Assembly (NCBI GenBank): GCA_041228285.1
Contig: CP166133.1
Span: 434,001 to 498,000, forward strand
DNA length: 64,000 bases
DNA from: Neisseriaceae bacterium CLB008
GTDB taxonomy: Bacteria; Pseudomonadota; Gammaproteobacteria; Burkholderiales; Neisseriaceae
Direction: 5' to 3'
Shown here: positions 44,390 to 52,208 of the stretch, in pieces
Layout of the letters: each line of letters starts with the position of its first letter
Numbering within the stretch: the stretch's first letter is position 1
Program-made: the position numbers and the translations under genes
The notes under the pieces: model-generated
The model's input: the letters and a program-made list of their open reading frames with translations, nothing else
Databases searched by the model: none
Told to the model about the DNA's origin: nothing

Positions 44390-44845
44390 TTATTGAGGCT
44401 TGCGGAATGAGTCGTGACAAGCTTTACAGGTCGCGCCCACGTTGCCGTATGCCACTTTAATTTGGTCTAGATCGCCGGTTTGGGCGGTATCGTTTAGGGT
44501 CGCCACGGCGTTGTGGAAGTTGTCTTCAGCTTGTTTAAAGCCTGCTGCATCGGTCCAAACGTTTGGCAAGGCGTCGCCATCTTTACCTTCACCGTCAGAT
44601 TCAAAGTGTTGGAACGGCACTTGGCTTTCGGTAGCAAACCCAGCTGCGGCTTGTTTAAAGGCTTCAACGTCATAGTCTACGTCGCCTTTAACCATTTTGC
44701 CCATGGTTGAGAAGTTAGGCATCATGCTTTTAAAAGCTGTAGAGCGGGCTTCAGAGTTAGGGCCTTTTTCGGCTGGAGGCGTTGATTGGCCGCAGGCGGC
44801 AAGCAAAGTAAGGGCAGCAGTAACCGCCAACAGGGTTTTTTTCAT
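44390..44845 (-). CDS. Lipoprotein cytochrome c'
   Basis: This 151-residue protein has a lipoprotein signal (MKKTLLAVTAALTLLAAC, Cys18) and a four-helix-bundle cytochrome c' domain with the haem motif CKACHDSFR near the C-terminus. Other typical elements are STAFKSMMPNFSTMGKMVKG and FHNAVATLND. Cytochromes c' bind nitric oxide and protect against it; in Neisseria the homologue is also a lipoprotein. It is monocistronic and divergent from the zur operon. Confidence 0.9.
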   Translation of the reverse strand: MKKTLLAVTAALTLLAACGQSTPPAEKGPNSEARSTAFKSMMPNFSTMGKMVKGDVDYDVEAFKQAAAGFATESQVPFQHFESDGEGKDGDALPNVWTDAAGFKQAEDNFHNAVATLNDTAQTGDLDQIKVAYGNVGATCKACHDSFRKPQ

Positions 44846-45156
44846 GGTGGGTTCCTTTAAATATTAATCAGACAAACTCAATTGGTTTGTTGTGTTTTCA
44901 TGCAAACTTAAATCATAATCTGCCGCAGCCACCCGCATGATGGTTTATGTTGGGGCCGTCTGTTTGGCATTATTCTACTATGGATATGACAAAATTCAAT
45001 CGTTTTACGCTTTAATTCCGTCTATTAACCTTGGTTAATAGCATTATGTCATTTTAATGGCAATTAATAAAGCGTAGCGAAATACGGCTTAAGTGCTTGT
45101 GATTTTTTCTGTTATATTATAACATCCATTTATTCGCGAAGATTAAAGGAGTTGAT
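44846..45156. other. Divergent control region between cytochrome c' and zur
   Basis: This 311-bp AT-rich region has no coding potential. It holds promoters for both directions and the Zur-type palindrome at its right end (separate entry). I saw no convincing NsrR or FNR box for the cytochrome c' side. Confidence 0.6.
45110..45124. promoter_or_regulatory. Zur box upstream of zur and the zinc operon
   Basis: The 15-bp palindrome TGTTATATTATAACA is the core of the proteobacterial Zur consensus (TGTTATAnTATAACA). It lies 32 bp before the GTG start of zur, in position to repress the whole zinc operon when zinc is sufficient. Confidence 0.88.
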
Positions 45157-45609
45157 GTGCACTTAACTCAATACAGAACCCAAGTGCTGCTGAGCTGTCA
45201 GCAGAACAAAGCGTTGGTGACGCCGCTACGAGAAACGGTCTTGGATTTGATTCTCAACCGTACTGGCGTGGTCAAAGCCTATGACGTGTTGGCCGAGATG
45301 CAGAAAATGCGCGGCAATGTGGCGCCGCCGACGGTGTACCGAGCCCTAGATTTTTGGGCCGATCAAGGCGTGCTGCATAAGGTGGCGGCGGTCAACGGCT
45401 ATATTTTATGCCAAAACCTGCACGATCATGAGGCGCACCACCACGCGCTGATTTTATTGTGTAATGAGTGTGGTGAAGTAAAAGAAGTAGTGGCGGGGCC
45501 ACAGTGGCAGGCGTTTAAAGCCGGCGTGGCCGATCAAGGCTTTGTGCTTGCCGATGAACATATGGTGTTAACGGGGATGTGTCAGCAATGTCAACGAACA
45601 AAACAATAG
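45157..45609 (+). CDS. zur: Zinc uptake regulator Zur (Fur family)
   Basis: This 150-residue Fur-family repressor has an N-terminal winged helix (TPLRETVLDLILNRTGVVKAYDVLAEMQ, then PPTVYRALDFWADQGVLHKV) and the metal-rich HDHEAHHHALILLCNECGEVKEV region. Two CxxC pairs (CNEC and CQQC) make the structural zinc site. Translation starts at GTG with AAAGGAG 5 bases upstream. A Zur box precedes it and zinc uptake genes follow, which separates it from Fur. Its 3' end overlaps the GTPase gene by 22 bp. Confidence 0.93.
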   Translation: MHLTQYRTQVLLSCQQNKALVTPLRETVLDLILNRTGVVKAYDVLAEMQKMRGNVAPPTVYRALDFWADQGVLHKVAAVNGYILCQNLHDHEAHHHALILLCNECGEVKEVVAGPQWQAFKAGVADQGFVLADEHMVLTGMCQQCQRTKQ

Positions 45610-46514
45610 CGCATTTGTTTTCAGGCTTCTTAGGGGTGGGTAAAACCAGTGCCATCAAAAGCCTGATGGCGCAAAAAGACCCAAATGAAAAATGGGCCAT
45701 CATCGTCAATGAGTTTGGCGAAATTGGCATCGATGGTGCGGTGTTGAGCGACGACGGCATTCCCGTTGCCGAAGTGTCTGGCGGCTGCTTGTGCTGTGTG
45801 GCTGGGCCACAAATGTCCAGCACCGTCACCAAAATCATGCGCGACTATCAGCCCGATCGGCTGTTGATTGAAGCCAGTGGCCTAGCCCATGCCGCCAGCG
45901 TCATCGACGAATTAAACGCCAAGCCTTTGAGCGACTTAGTCAGCGTCGGTGCCGTGTTTACCGTGGTGGATCCGCGCCAGTTTGTAGCCGATCAATACGC
46001 CAAACAAACGCTGTATAAGGATCAGGTCAGCGTGGCCGACGTATTGGTAGCGAGTAAAATCGATTTATGCGATGAGGCCACTTTAGCTGAGTTTCGTCAG
46101 CGTGCGGCCAAGCTGTTCCCACCGAAGGCCTTGGTGGCCGAAGTCACAGACGCCGAACTTGATTTGGCTTGGCTGGATACACCGGTCATTGAAAAAAGCC
46201 GCTACCGCTTACAGGCGCTGTCTGATAACGACTTAGGCTATCAGTCGCAGGGCTTTACCTTTGCCGCCGAACTGAATTTTGATGGCGAGCGGCTGACCAA
46301 CTTTTTTAATGATTTACCGCAGTTGAGCACCGGGCTGGTGCGGGCTAAGGGTGTATTTCGGGTGTTGGATACGTGGGTGTGGCTGAACTGGGTCGATGGC
46401 CAATGGGGCGCGACTCAGGTGTCTTGGCGCCGCGACAGCCGCTTTGAGCTGATTGCGACGAGCTTTGACGCCGATAAAATTGAACAACTATTACAGGCAG
46501 CTTTAGAAAAATAA
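45588..46514 (+). CDS. COG0523 (CobW/ZigA-type) metal-chaperone GTPase
   Basis: This 308-residue G3E GTPase has the P-loop GFLGVGKTSA (13-22), the metal-binding CxCC motif in SGGCLCCV (65-71), a Walker B-like EASGLAH, and the SKIDL guanine motif. A CobW C-terminal domain follows. Members in Zur regulons (ZigA, YeiR, ZagA) deliver zinc to target enzymes when zinc is scarce. Here it lies within the zinc operon, starting inside zur, and its TAA overlaps the ATG of the next small ORF. No His-rich loop is present. Confidence 0.9.
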   Translation: MSTNKTIAHLFSGFLGVGKTSAIKSLMAQKDPNEKWAIIVNEFGEIGIDGAVLSDDGIPVAEVSGGCLCCVAGPQMSSTVTKIMRDYQPDRLLIEASGLAHAASVIDELNAKPLSDLVSVGAVFTVVDPRQFVADQYAKQTLYKDQVSVADVLVASKIDLCDEATLAEFRQRAAKLFPPKALVAEVTDAELDLAWLDTPVIEKSRYRLQALSDNDLGYQSQGFTFAAELNFDGERLTNFFNDLPQLSTGLVRAKGVFRVLDTWVWLNWVDGQWGATQVSWRRDSRFELIATSFDADKIEQLLQAALEK

Positions 46515-46612
46515 TGAATTCTTTATTGTTACGCAGTGCCGTTTTTAGGCTGGGCTTGGCCTTAGGGCTAGTGGCCAGCGTGTGGCTGGTGTTTCTGTGG
46601 GCGGTGCGCTGA
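46514..46612 (+). CDS. 32-residue single-helix membrane protein in the zinc operon
   Basis: This short ORF reads MNSLLLRSAVFRL, then a hydrophobic GLALGLVASVWLVFLWAV helix, and ends in Arg. Its ATG overlaps the stop of the GTPase gene (TAATG) and its TGA overlaps the ATG of znuC (TGATG), so it is coupled on both sides with no spare base. One helix with positive residues before it suggests an inner-membrane microprotein with the N-terminus inside. I do not recognise a family. It may assist ZnuB/ZnuC assembly or simply carry ribosomes to znuC. It is easy to miss because of its size. Confidence 0.6.
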   Translation: MNSLLLRSAVFRLGLALGLVASVWLVFLWAVR

Positions 46613-47343
46613 TGCCGATTATTGTCAATAACGCGACGGTTAGCTATCAGCGTCATCCGGCTATTCACCACGTCGACGTGACCTTCCGCGAGCATGAAGC
46701 CTGCGCGATTTTTGGCCCTAACGGTGCCGGTAAATCGACGCTGTTGAAGGCCATTATGGGTTTGTTGCACTGTGACACCGGCACCGTGGTTTGGGACGGC
46801 TTAAAACGGCAGGACTTGGCTTATCTGCCGCAGCAGTGCGACGTCGACCGCAGCCAGGCGATGAGCGTGTTTGAACTGGCCGCCATGGGCTTATGGTATG
46901 AAATTGGTTTTTTTGGCGGCGTGAGCCAAGCGCAGCGCGCACGGGTGAGTGAAGCTTTGGAGCAAGTGGGCATGCTGGCGTTTAAAGACCGCGCCATCGC
47001 CCAGTTGTCTAATGGCCAGTTTCAGCGGGTGCTGTTTGCCCGCATGCTGGTGCAAGACGCACAGTTTTTGCTCTTAGATGAGCCTTTTAATGCGATTGAC
47101 GCTAAAACCACACAGGATTTATTGGTGGTTTTGCAAGGCTGTTTGGCGCGCGGTAAGGCCGTGGTGGCGGTGCTGCACGATGTGGCGCAAGTGCAAGACT
47201 ACTTTCCTCGTACGGTGTTGATTGCGCGTGAAAAGATTGCCGAAGGCCCAACTAATGAGGTGATGCAGCCAGAATGGTTGCGTAAGGCTAGCCATAAAAT
47301 GAACCATTGGCAACAAGACGGCAGCTGGTGTGCCGTTGATTAA
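46612..47343 (+). CDS. znuC: Zinc ABC transporter ATP-binding protein
   Basis: This 243-residue ABC ATPase has Walker A GPNGAGKST, the Q-loop region LPQQCDVDRS, signature LSNGQFQR (a variant of LSGGQ), Walker B FLLLDEPFNAID and the H-loop VLHDV. It powers zinc import through ZnuB with ZnuA. The ATG at 46612 overlaps the stop of the 32-residue ORF, which fixes the start better than an in-frame GTG at 46582. The Asn in place of the signature Gly (LSNGQ) is also found in manganese/zinc importers. Confidence 0.93.
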   Translation: MPIIVNNATVSYQRHPAIHHVDVTFREHEACAIFGPNGAGKSTLLKAIMGLLHCDTGTVVWDGLKRQDLAYLPQQCDVDRSQAMSVFELAAMGLWYEIGFFGGVSQAQRARVSEALEQVGMLAFKDRAIAQLSNGQFQRVLFARMLVQDAQFLLLDEPFNAIDAKTTQDLLVVLQGCLARGKAVVAVLHDVAQVQDYFPRTVLIAREKIAEGPTNEVMQPEWLRKASHKMNHWQQDGSWCAVD

Positions 47344-47364
47344 GAACAACCCACAAAGAACCCT

Positions 47365-48240
47365 ATGAGTGATTTATATACTTTATTGATTGAACCCTTT
47401 GTCGAATTCAGCTTTATGCGTTTCGCCTTGGTGTCTAGTTTTTGTTTAGCCTTAAGCAGTGCCCCCATCGGGGTGTTTTTGGTGATGCGACGCATGAGCT
47501 TAATGGGTGATGCCATGAGCCATGCGGTCCTGCCCGGTGCCGCCATTGGCTATATGGTGGCGGGCCTAAGCCTGCCAGCGATGAGTTTAGGCGGCTTTGT
47601 GGCGGGGGTATTGATGGCCTTATTTGCTGGCCTCGCCAGCCGCTTCACCAGCTTGAAAGAGGACGCCAACTTCGCTGCTTTTTACCTCAGTAGTTTGGCC
47701 CTAGGGGTGTTGCTGGTGAGCGTTAACGGCAGCAGCGTGGATTTATTACACCTTTTATTTGGTTCAGTTTTAGCGGTGGATGAGCCAGCCCTAGTGCTGG
47801 TGGCCAGCGTCACCACCGTCACGGTATTGGCCTTGGCCATCATGTATCGGCCGTTGATGATGGAGAGCATCGATCCAACGTTTTTGCGAGCCGTCAACGG
47901 TAAGGGCGGGTTGTGGTACGGCGCCTTCCTCGTGCTGGTGGTGATTAATCTGGTTGCGGGCTTTCAGGCCTTAGGCACCTTAATGTCGGTGGGCTTGATG
48001 ATGGTGCCGGCGATCAGCGCCCGCCTGTGGGCCAACAGCATGGGCAAGGTGCTCAGCATTGCTTGCTTGATTGCCTTTGTGTGTGGCTATGGCGGCCTGT
48101 TGCTGTCGTTTTATATAGAAGTGCCATCAGGCCCAGCGATTATTTTGCTGTGTGGCTTGGTGTATCTGCTGTCGGTGATTTTTGGGGTTCACGGCGGCGT
48201 TGTGGCCAGGCTTTGGCGCAGTAAACATCGCGTGGCTTAA
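47365..48240 (+). CDS. znuB: Zinc ABC transporter permease
   Basis: This 291-residue ABC-3 family permease has eight or more helices. SAPIGVFLVMRRMSLMGDAMSHAVLPGAAIGYMV, AAFYLSSLALGVLLVS and LMSVGLMMVPAISARLW are typical motifs. It lies 21 bp after znuC and 34 bp before znuA. It forms the membrane channel for zinc. Confidence 0.94.
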   Translation: MSDLYTLLIEPFVEFSFMRFALVSSFCLALSSAPIGVFLVMRRMSLMGDAMSHAVLPGAAIGYMVAGLSLPAMSLGGFVAGVLMALFAGLASRFTSLKEDANFAAFYLSSLALGVLLVSVNGSSVDLLHLLFGSVLAVDEPALVLVASVTTVTVLALAIMYRPLMMESIDPTFLRAVNGKGGLWYGAFLVLVVINLVAGFQALGTLMSVGLMMVPAISARLWANSMGKVLSIACLIAFVCGYGGLLLSFYIEVPSGPAIILLCGLVYLLSVIFGVHGGVVARLWRSKHRVA

Positions 48241-48274
48241 TGAAGACAATTCAGCGTAAGGGGATAGGGACATT

Positions 48275-49195
48275 ATGAGCATCAAAACATTCACGGTTCA
48301 TACCGCCGTGGCAGCCTGTTTAGGCTTTGCTGGGGTGGCTGTGGCCGCACCGCTGCCAGTGGTGAGCAGCTTCAGTATTTTGGGCGACGTAGCCAAACAG
48401 GTGGGTGGTGAGCGCGTGACCGTCACCAATTTAGTCGGACCAGACCAAGACGCCCACGTTTATCAGCTGACGCCTAAGGACATTCGTACCCTAGGCCAGG
48501 CCAAGCTGGTGTTGCTCAATGGTTTGGGTTTTGAGGGCGCACAGCTAGAACGCGTGGTGAAGCAGGGCACGGCACCGTATGCGATGGTGACCAAGGGCAT
48601 TAAGGCTTTGGCAGCAAACGAGCACGATGATCATGATCACGGCCACGGTGAGCCAGGGCATCATCATGGCGGTTTGGATCCACACGTGTGGCATGATCCA
48701 GTGTTGATGCAGGCCTATGCCGCCAACGTGGCCAAGGCCTTAACCTATGCCGATCCACAGGGCAAAGCCTATTATCAGCAACGCCTCAGCGCTTATCAAA
48801 ATCGTTTGAAAGAGCTAAATATTTGGGCCGCTGCCCAGTTCAAGCCGATTCCGGTCGCTCAGCGTAAAGTCTTGACTGCTCATGGTGCTTTTGCCTATTT
48901 AGGCCAGCGCTATCAGATTCAGTTTGTGGCGCCTCAGGGGGTGAGCACCGAAAGCGAGGCCTCTGCTCGTACCGTGGCCAACATCATTCGGCAGGTAAAG
49001 CAAGACCACATTAAGGCGGTGTTTGTGGAAAACATTAAAGACAAACGCTTGATTGAGCGCCTAGCTAAGGAAACCGGCGTGAAGGTGCAGGGCGCTCTGT
49101 ATTCAGATGCCTTAAGCGGCCCGAAAGGCCCAGCGGCCACCTATATTGATTTGATTCGTCACAATGTGAGCCTTTTAGCTAAAGGCCTAAAATAG
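48275..49195 (+). CDS. znuA: Zinc ABC transporter substrate-binding protein
   Basis: This 306-residue periplasmic zinc-binding protein has a signal peptide (about residues 1-25, ending AVAAP) and a cluster A-I solute-binding fold. Zinc ligands fit DAHVYQLTPKD, the HGAFAYLGQRY histidine and YSDALS near the end. The acidic His-rich loop (EHDDHDHGHGEPGHHHGG, about residues 116-133) is the ZnuA hallmark and separates it from manganese binders. The ribosome site is AAGGGG. Its last 9 bases overlap the end of the convergent SafE-like gene. Confidence 0.94.
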   Translation: MSIKTFTVHTAVAACLGFAGVAVAAPLPVVSSFSILGDVAKQVGGERVTVTNLVGPDQDAHVYQLTPKDIRTLGQAKLVLLNGLGFEGAQLERVVKQGTAPYAMVTKGIKALAANEHDDHDHGHGEPGHHHGGLDPHVWHDPVLMQAYAANVAKALTYADPQGKAYYQQRLSAYQNRLKELNIWAAAQFKPIPVAQRKVLTAHGAFAYLGQRYQIQFVAPQGVSTESEASARTVANIIRQVKQDHIKAVFVENIKDKRLIERLAKETGVKVQGALYSDALSGPKGPAATYIDLIRHNVSLLAKGLK

Positions 49196-49870
49196 CGGCC
49201 ATTGATACAGGCCCATGCTGTGGCCTTGCCACAGCGCCACCGCAACCACCAAAAAGCCGACGCCCAAGCGTACGGCTTTTTTTTGTAATAGGCTTTTGAG
49301 CTGGGCGGCGAAGACGCCTAAAACCAAAAGATTGGGCAAGGTGCCAAGGGCAAACGCCAGCATATAGGCGCCGCCCTTGAGGGCGCTGCCGCTGCTCATG
49401 GCGTAAATCGAGGCGGTATACACCAGACCACAGGGCAGCCAGCCCCACAACATGCCCACGCCAAAGCAGGCCGGTGCACTTTTGATCGGCAGCAGCTGGT
49501 TTAAGAGGGGGTTGAGACGTCGCCAAATCGGCTTGCCGATGCCTTCGATGCGGGTGACTAAATGCGACAGGCCTGCAAGGTAAAGGCCCAGCAGGATTAA
49601 AAACAGATTGGCCAGCAGCAGCAAGACGTGCTGCGGGCCTTGGGTGTCGGCGAGGCTTAGGCCGGCCTGACTGAGGGCGCCTACCAACACGCCGATGACC
49701 ACATAGGACAGAATGCGGCCTAGGTTTAATAAGAGGATGAGGGTGAAGCGATTGAGGTTGGGCGGCAGCTGCAGGGCAAAGGCGCTGGAGAGGCCGCCGC
49801 ACATGCCGACGCAGTGACCTCCGCCAAGAAAGCCAATTAAAAAGAGGGCCAAGAAAGAAATGTCCGCCAT
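49187..49870 (-). CDS. Sulfite exporter TauE/SafE (COG2836, DsbD_2-like) membrane protein
   Basis: This 227-residue protein has six hydrophobic helices, with GGGHCVGMCGGL near the N-terminus and LWGWLPCGLVYTA in the second half. The paired cysteines and pseudo-repeat (C-G-M-C-G and L-P-C-G) are those of the DsbD_2/COG2836 family, which in Neisseriales and relatives often lies with cbb3 oxidase assembly genes and is thought to move reductant or copper. It overlaps the znuA end in convergent orientation with no terminator between. Function is inferred from the family. Confidence 0.8.
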   Translation of the reverse strand: MADISFLALFLIGFLGGGHCVGMCGGLSSAFALQLPPNLNRFTLILLLNLGRILSYVVIGVLVGALSQAGLSLADTQGPQHVLLLLANLFLILLGLYLAGLSHLVTRIEGIGKPIWRRLNPLLNQLLPIKSAPACFGVGMLWGWLPCGLVYTASIYAMSSGSALKGGAYMLAFALGTLPNLLVLGVFAAQLKSLLQKKAVRLGVGFLVVAVALWQGHSMGLYQWPLF

Positions 49871-49943
49871 GATGTTTGGGTCGCCGTCGCCGATAATCCT
49901 CTATTATAAAGCTTAAGTCGCAGCCGCGCAGGAGGCTGTTGCA

Positions 49944-51245
49944 TTAAAGCCAATCGCGCAGGCGGTAATAGCTCATGGCGGCGACCTGGGTGGGCATGCG
50001 CAGCCAGCGCCCGCCGGGAAAATCGCGGTGTTTAATGGCCTCAAAGCGTTTGAGACGAGTGTCATCGCCCAGGATGGCTTCGGCGATGACTTTGCCTGCT
50101 AGCCCGGTCAAGGCCACGCCGTGGCCGGAAAAGCCTTGGGCAAAATACACATTGGGCGCCAGCCTGCCCCAGTGTGGGGCGCGGTTCATGGTGATGTCGA
50201 CGTGGCCACCCCAGGCGTAGTCTATGGCGACGCTGCGCAGCTGTGGAAATACTCTGAGCATGTCGGCGCGCATGCTTTGGGCCAGCTGTCGCGGCGGCAG
50301 GCCAGAATAGCTGACCTTACCGCCGAACAGCAGGCGGGTGTCGGCGCTGAGGCGGTAGTAATCCAGCACAAACTGGCTGTCGCACACCGCCATGTGATTG
50401 TCGATCAGTCGCGCGGCACGGTCGCCTAAAGGCTCGGTGGCAATCATATAGGTGCCAACAGGCAGAATCTTCTTGCTTAAGGCCTGAGCTTGTGGCGTTT
50501 TGAGCTGGGACACAAAGGCATTGCTGGCGAACACCACGTCGGTGGCGTTGACTTGGCCGTGAGGCGTGCGCACGATGGCGCCATCGTCTTGAGCATACAC
50601 ATCGATGACGGGGCTGTTTTCGAACAGCACAGCGCCGTGGCTGCTGGCGGCACGGGCGAGGCCGAGGCAATAGTTCAGCGGATGTAGGTGGCCAGAGGTG
50701 GTGTCGTAAATGCCGCCCTGATAGCGGCCAGAGTTTAAATGCTGCTGTAGCTGATGTTTGTCCCAAATTTGGTAGCCATCATAGCCGTATTGCTGCCGCA
50801 TTTTGGCGACGTGAGCCTGCAGTGCCTGCTGCTGTTGTGGCTTGACCGCGACGGTGGCGTAGCCGCGGGTCCAGTCGCAGTCGATGGCGTAGTCACGCAC
50901 GTGGGCGTCCACGATGTCGACGGCCTCTAAAGACATGTCCCAAAAGTCTTGTGCCGCGCTGGCGCCGAGCTGGCGTTCAAACTCATCCAGTTCACAGGCA
51001 TAGCCGCTGATGACTTGGCCGCCGTTGCGCCCAGAAGCACCAAAGCCAATGTGGGCACCTTCGAGCAAAATGACATTCTTACCGGCTTTGGCTAAATTCA
51101 GCGCTGTGCTGATGCCGGTAAAGCCGCCGCCGATGACGCATACGTCGGCGTGCTGATGGCCGCTGAAGCTGGGGTAGAAGTGGGCTTCGGTACGGCTATT
51201 AGCGTAAAAAGAACCCGGATGGTTCTGGTAGGCGAACGACAGCAT
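49944..51245 (-). CDS. puuB: FAD-dependent oxidase, gamma-glutamylputrescine oxidase type (PuuB/DAO)
   Basis: This 433-residue DAO-family flavoenzyme has the Rossmann motif DVCVIGGGFTGISTALNLAKAG (about 32-53), GFGASGRNGGQVISGY near the flavin, and a C-terminal FAD motif (YFAQGFSGHGVALTGLAGKVIAEAI). FYxNS...YPSFSG at the start is typical of PuuB/OrdL. It follows the potA-potB-potC-type genes and probably oxidises a glutamylated polyamine or another amine. No puuA, puuC or puuD is nearby. A terminator hairpin precedes it by about 30 nt, so expression may depend on read-through. Confidence 0.85.
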   Translation of the reverse strand: MLSFAYQNHPGSFYANSRTEAHFYPSFSGHQHADVCVIGGGFTGISTALNLAKAGKNVILLEGAHIGFGASGRNGGQVISGYACELDEFERQLGASAAQDFWDMSLEAVDIVDAHVRDYAIDCDWTRGYATVAVKPQQQQALQAHVAKMRQQYGYDGYQIWDKHQLQQHLNSGRYQGGIYDTTSGHLHPLNYCLGLARAASSHGAVLFENSPVIDVYAQDDGAIVRTPHGQVNATDVVFASNAFVSQLKTPQAQALSKKILPVGTYMIATEPLGDRAARLIDNHMAVCDSQFVLDYYRLSADTRLLFGGKVSYSGLPPRQLAQSMRADMLRVFPQLRSVAIDYAWGGHVDITMNRAPHWGRLAPNVYFAQGFSGHGVALTGLAGKVIAEAILGDDTRLKRFEAIKHRDFPGGRWLRMPTQVAAMSYYRLRDWL

Positions 51246-51275
51246 GACAATCCTTTCAGAGCAAAATCAGGGCAT

Positions 51276-51300
51276 AAAAAAGCGAGCCGGGTGGCTCGCT
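51276..51300 (-). terminator. Terminator between potC-type gene and puuB
   Basis: On the minus strand an 8-bp perfect stem (AGCGAGCC / GGCTCGCT) is followed by TTTTT, 18 bp after the potC-type stop. The puuB ATG follows after about 30 nt. Confidence 0.82.
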
Positions 51301-51317
51301 GATTGAGGCTAGCCACT

Positions 51318-52208
51318 TTAAGGCTTTAAGGCGGCCTCGGCGGCGCTGGCCTGTTTCATGGCTTGGGCGGCTTCACGATCCCGCTTCACGTGATTTTTCA
51401 TCATAAAGTAATTCAGTAAAATCACGCAAGTGCCGATCACGCCAATCATGATGGTGGCCAAAGCGTTCATCTGTGGGTCTAGCCCCAGCTTGATCTTGGA
51501 GAAAATCACCTGCGGTAGGGTGGATGAACCCGGGCCGGACAGGAATGAGGTAATCACCAAGTCATCTAAGGATAGGGTGATGGCCAATAAAAAACCTGAC
51601 GCAATCGCGGGCGCAATCAAGGGTAGGGTGATCACAAAGAAGATTTTCAGCGGCCGCGCGCCTAAATCCATGGCGGCGTCTTCTAGCGACTGATCTAGCT
51701 CCATTAGACGTGAGCGAATCACCACCGTTACGTAAGCCAAGCACAGCGTGGTGTGGCCGAGCCAAATGGTGAAAAAGCCACGGTCAAAATACATGAAGTT
51801 CAAGAGTTCGCTGTTTTGTAAAAACATCTGTACTTGAATGATGAGCAGCAGCATCGACAGGCCGGTGATCACGTCGGGCATCACCATCGGTGCCGACACC
51901 ATGCCGGCAAACAGAGTACTGCCTTTAAAGCGCTTGATGCGCGCTAAAGCAAAGCCCGATAGCGTGCCCAAAATCACCGCGGCAAAAGCAGACGCCAGAG
52001 CCAGCTTAATCGACAGCCACGCCGCTTCCAAAATCTGGCTGTTGTTGGCCAGGCGGCCATACCAGCTAGTGGAGAACCCGCCCCAAACCGTCACCAGCTG
52101 GGAGCTATTAAAGGAGTAGATCACCAAGCTGATCAGGGGAATGTATAAAAACAGCAGGCCAAGAATCAGCATGACTCTTAAAAACCAGGATGAGCGATTA
52201 TTGTTCAT
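51318..52208 (-). CDS. potI: Polyamine ABC transporter permease (PotI/PotC type)
   Basis: This 296-residue permease has six helices. The EAA loop is ELDQSLEDAAMDLGARPLKIFFVITLPLIAPAI. The N-terminal SLVIYSFNSSQLVTVWGGFSTSWYG is characteristic of PotC/PotI. The C-terminal tail is Lys/Ala-rich. It overlaps the potH-type gene by 11 bp, so the two permeases are coupled. The neighbouring PuuB-like gene favours putrescine (PotI) over spermidine (PotC), but this is inference. Confidence 0.87.
   Translation of the reverse strand: MNNNRSSWFLRVMLILGLLFLYIPLISLVIYSFNSSQLVTVWGGFSTSWYGRLANNSQILEAAWLSIKLALASAFAAVILGTLSGFALARIKRFKGSTLFAGMVSAPMVMPDVITGLSMLLLIIQVQMFLQNSELLNFMYFDRGFFTIWLGHTTLCLAYVTVVIRSRLMELDQSLEDAAMDLGARPLKIFFVITLPLIAPAIASGFLLAITLSLDDLVITSFLSGPGSSTLPQVIFSKIKLGLDPQMNALATIMIGVIGTCVILLNYFMMKNHVKRDREAAQAMKQASAAEAALKP

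Noticed and set aside
49179-49802. 207-codon minus-strand frame overlapping the SafE-like gene
   Set aside because: It is a Pro/Arg/His-rich shadow of the true membrane-protein frame.
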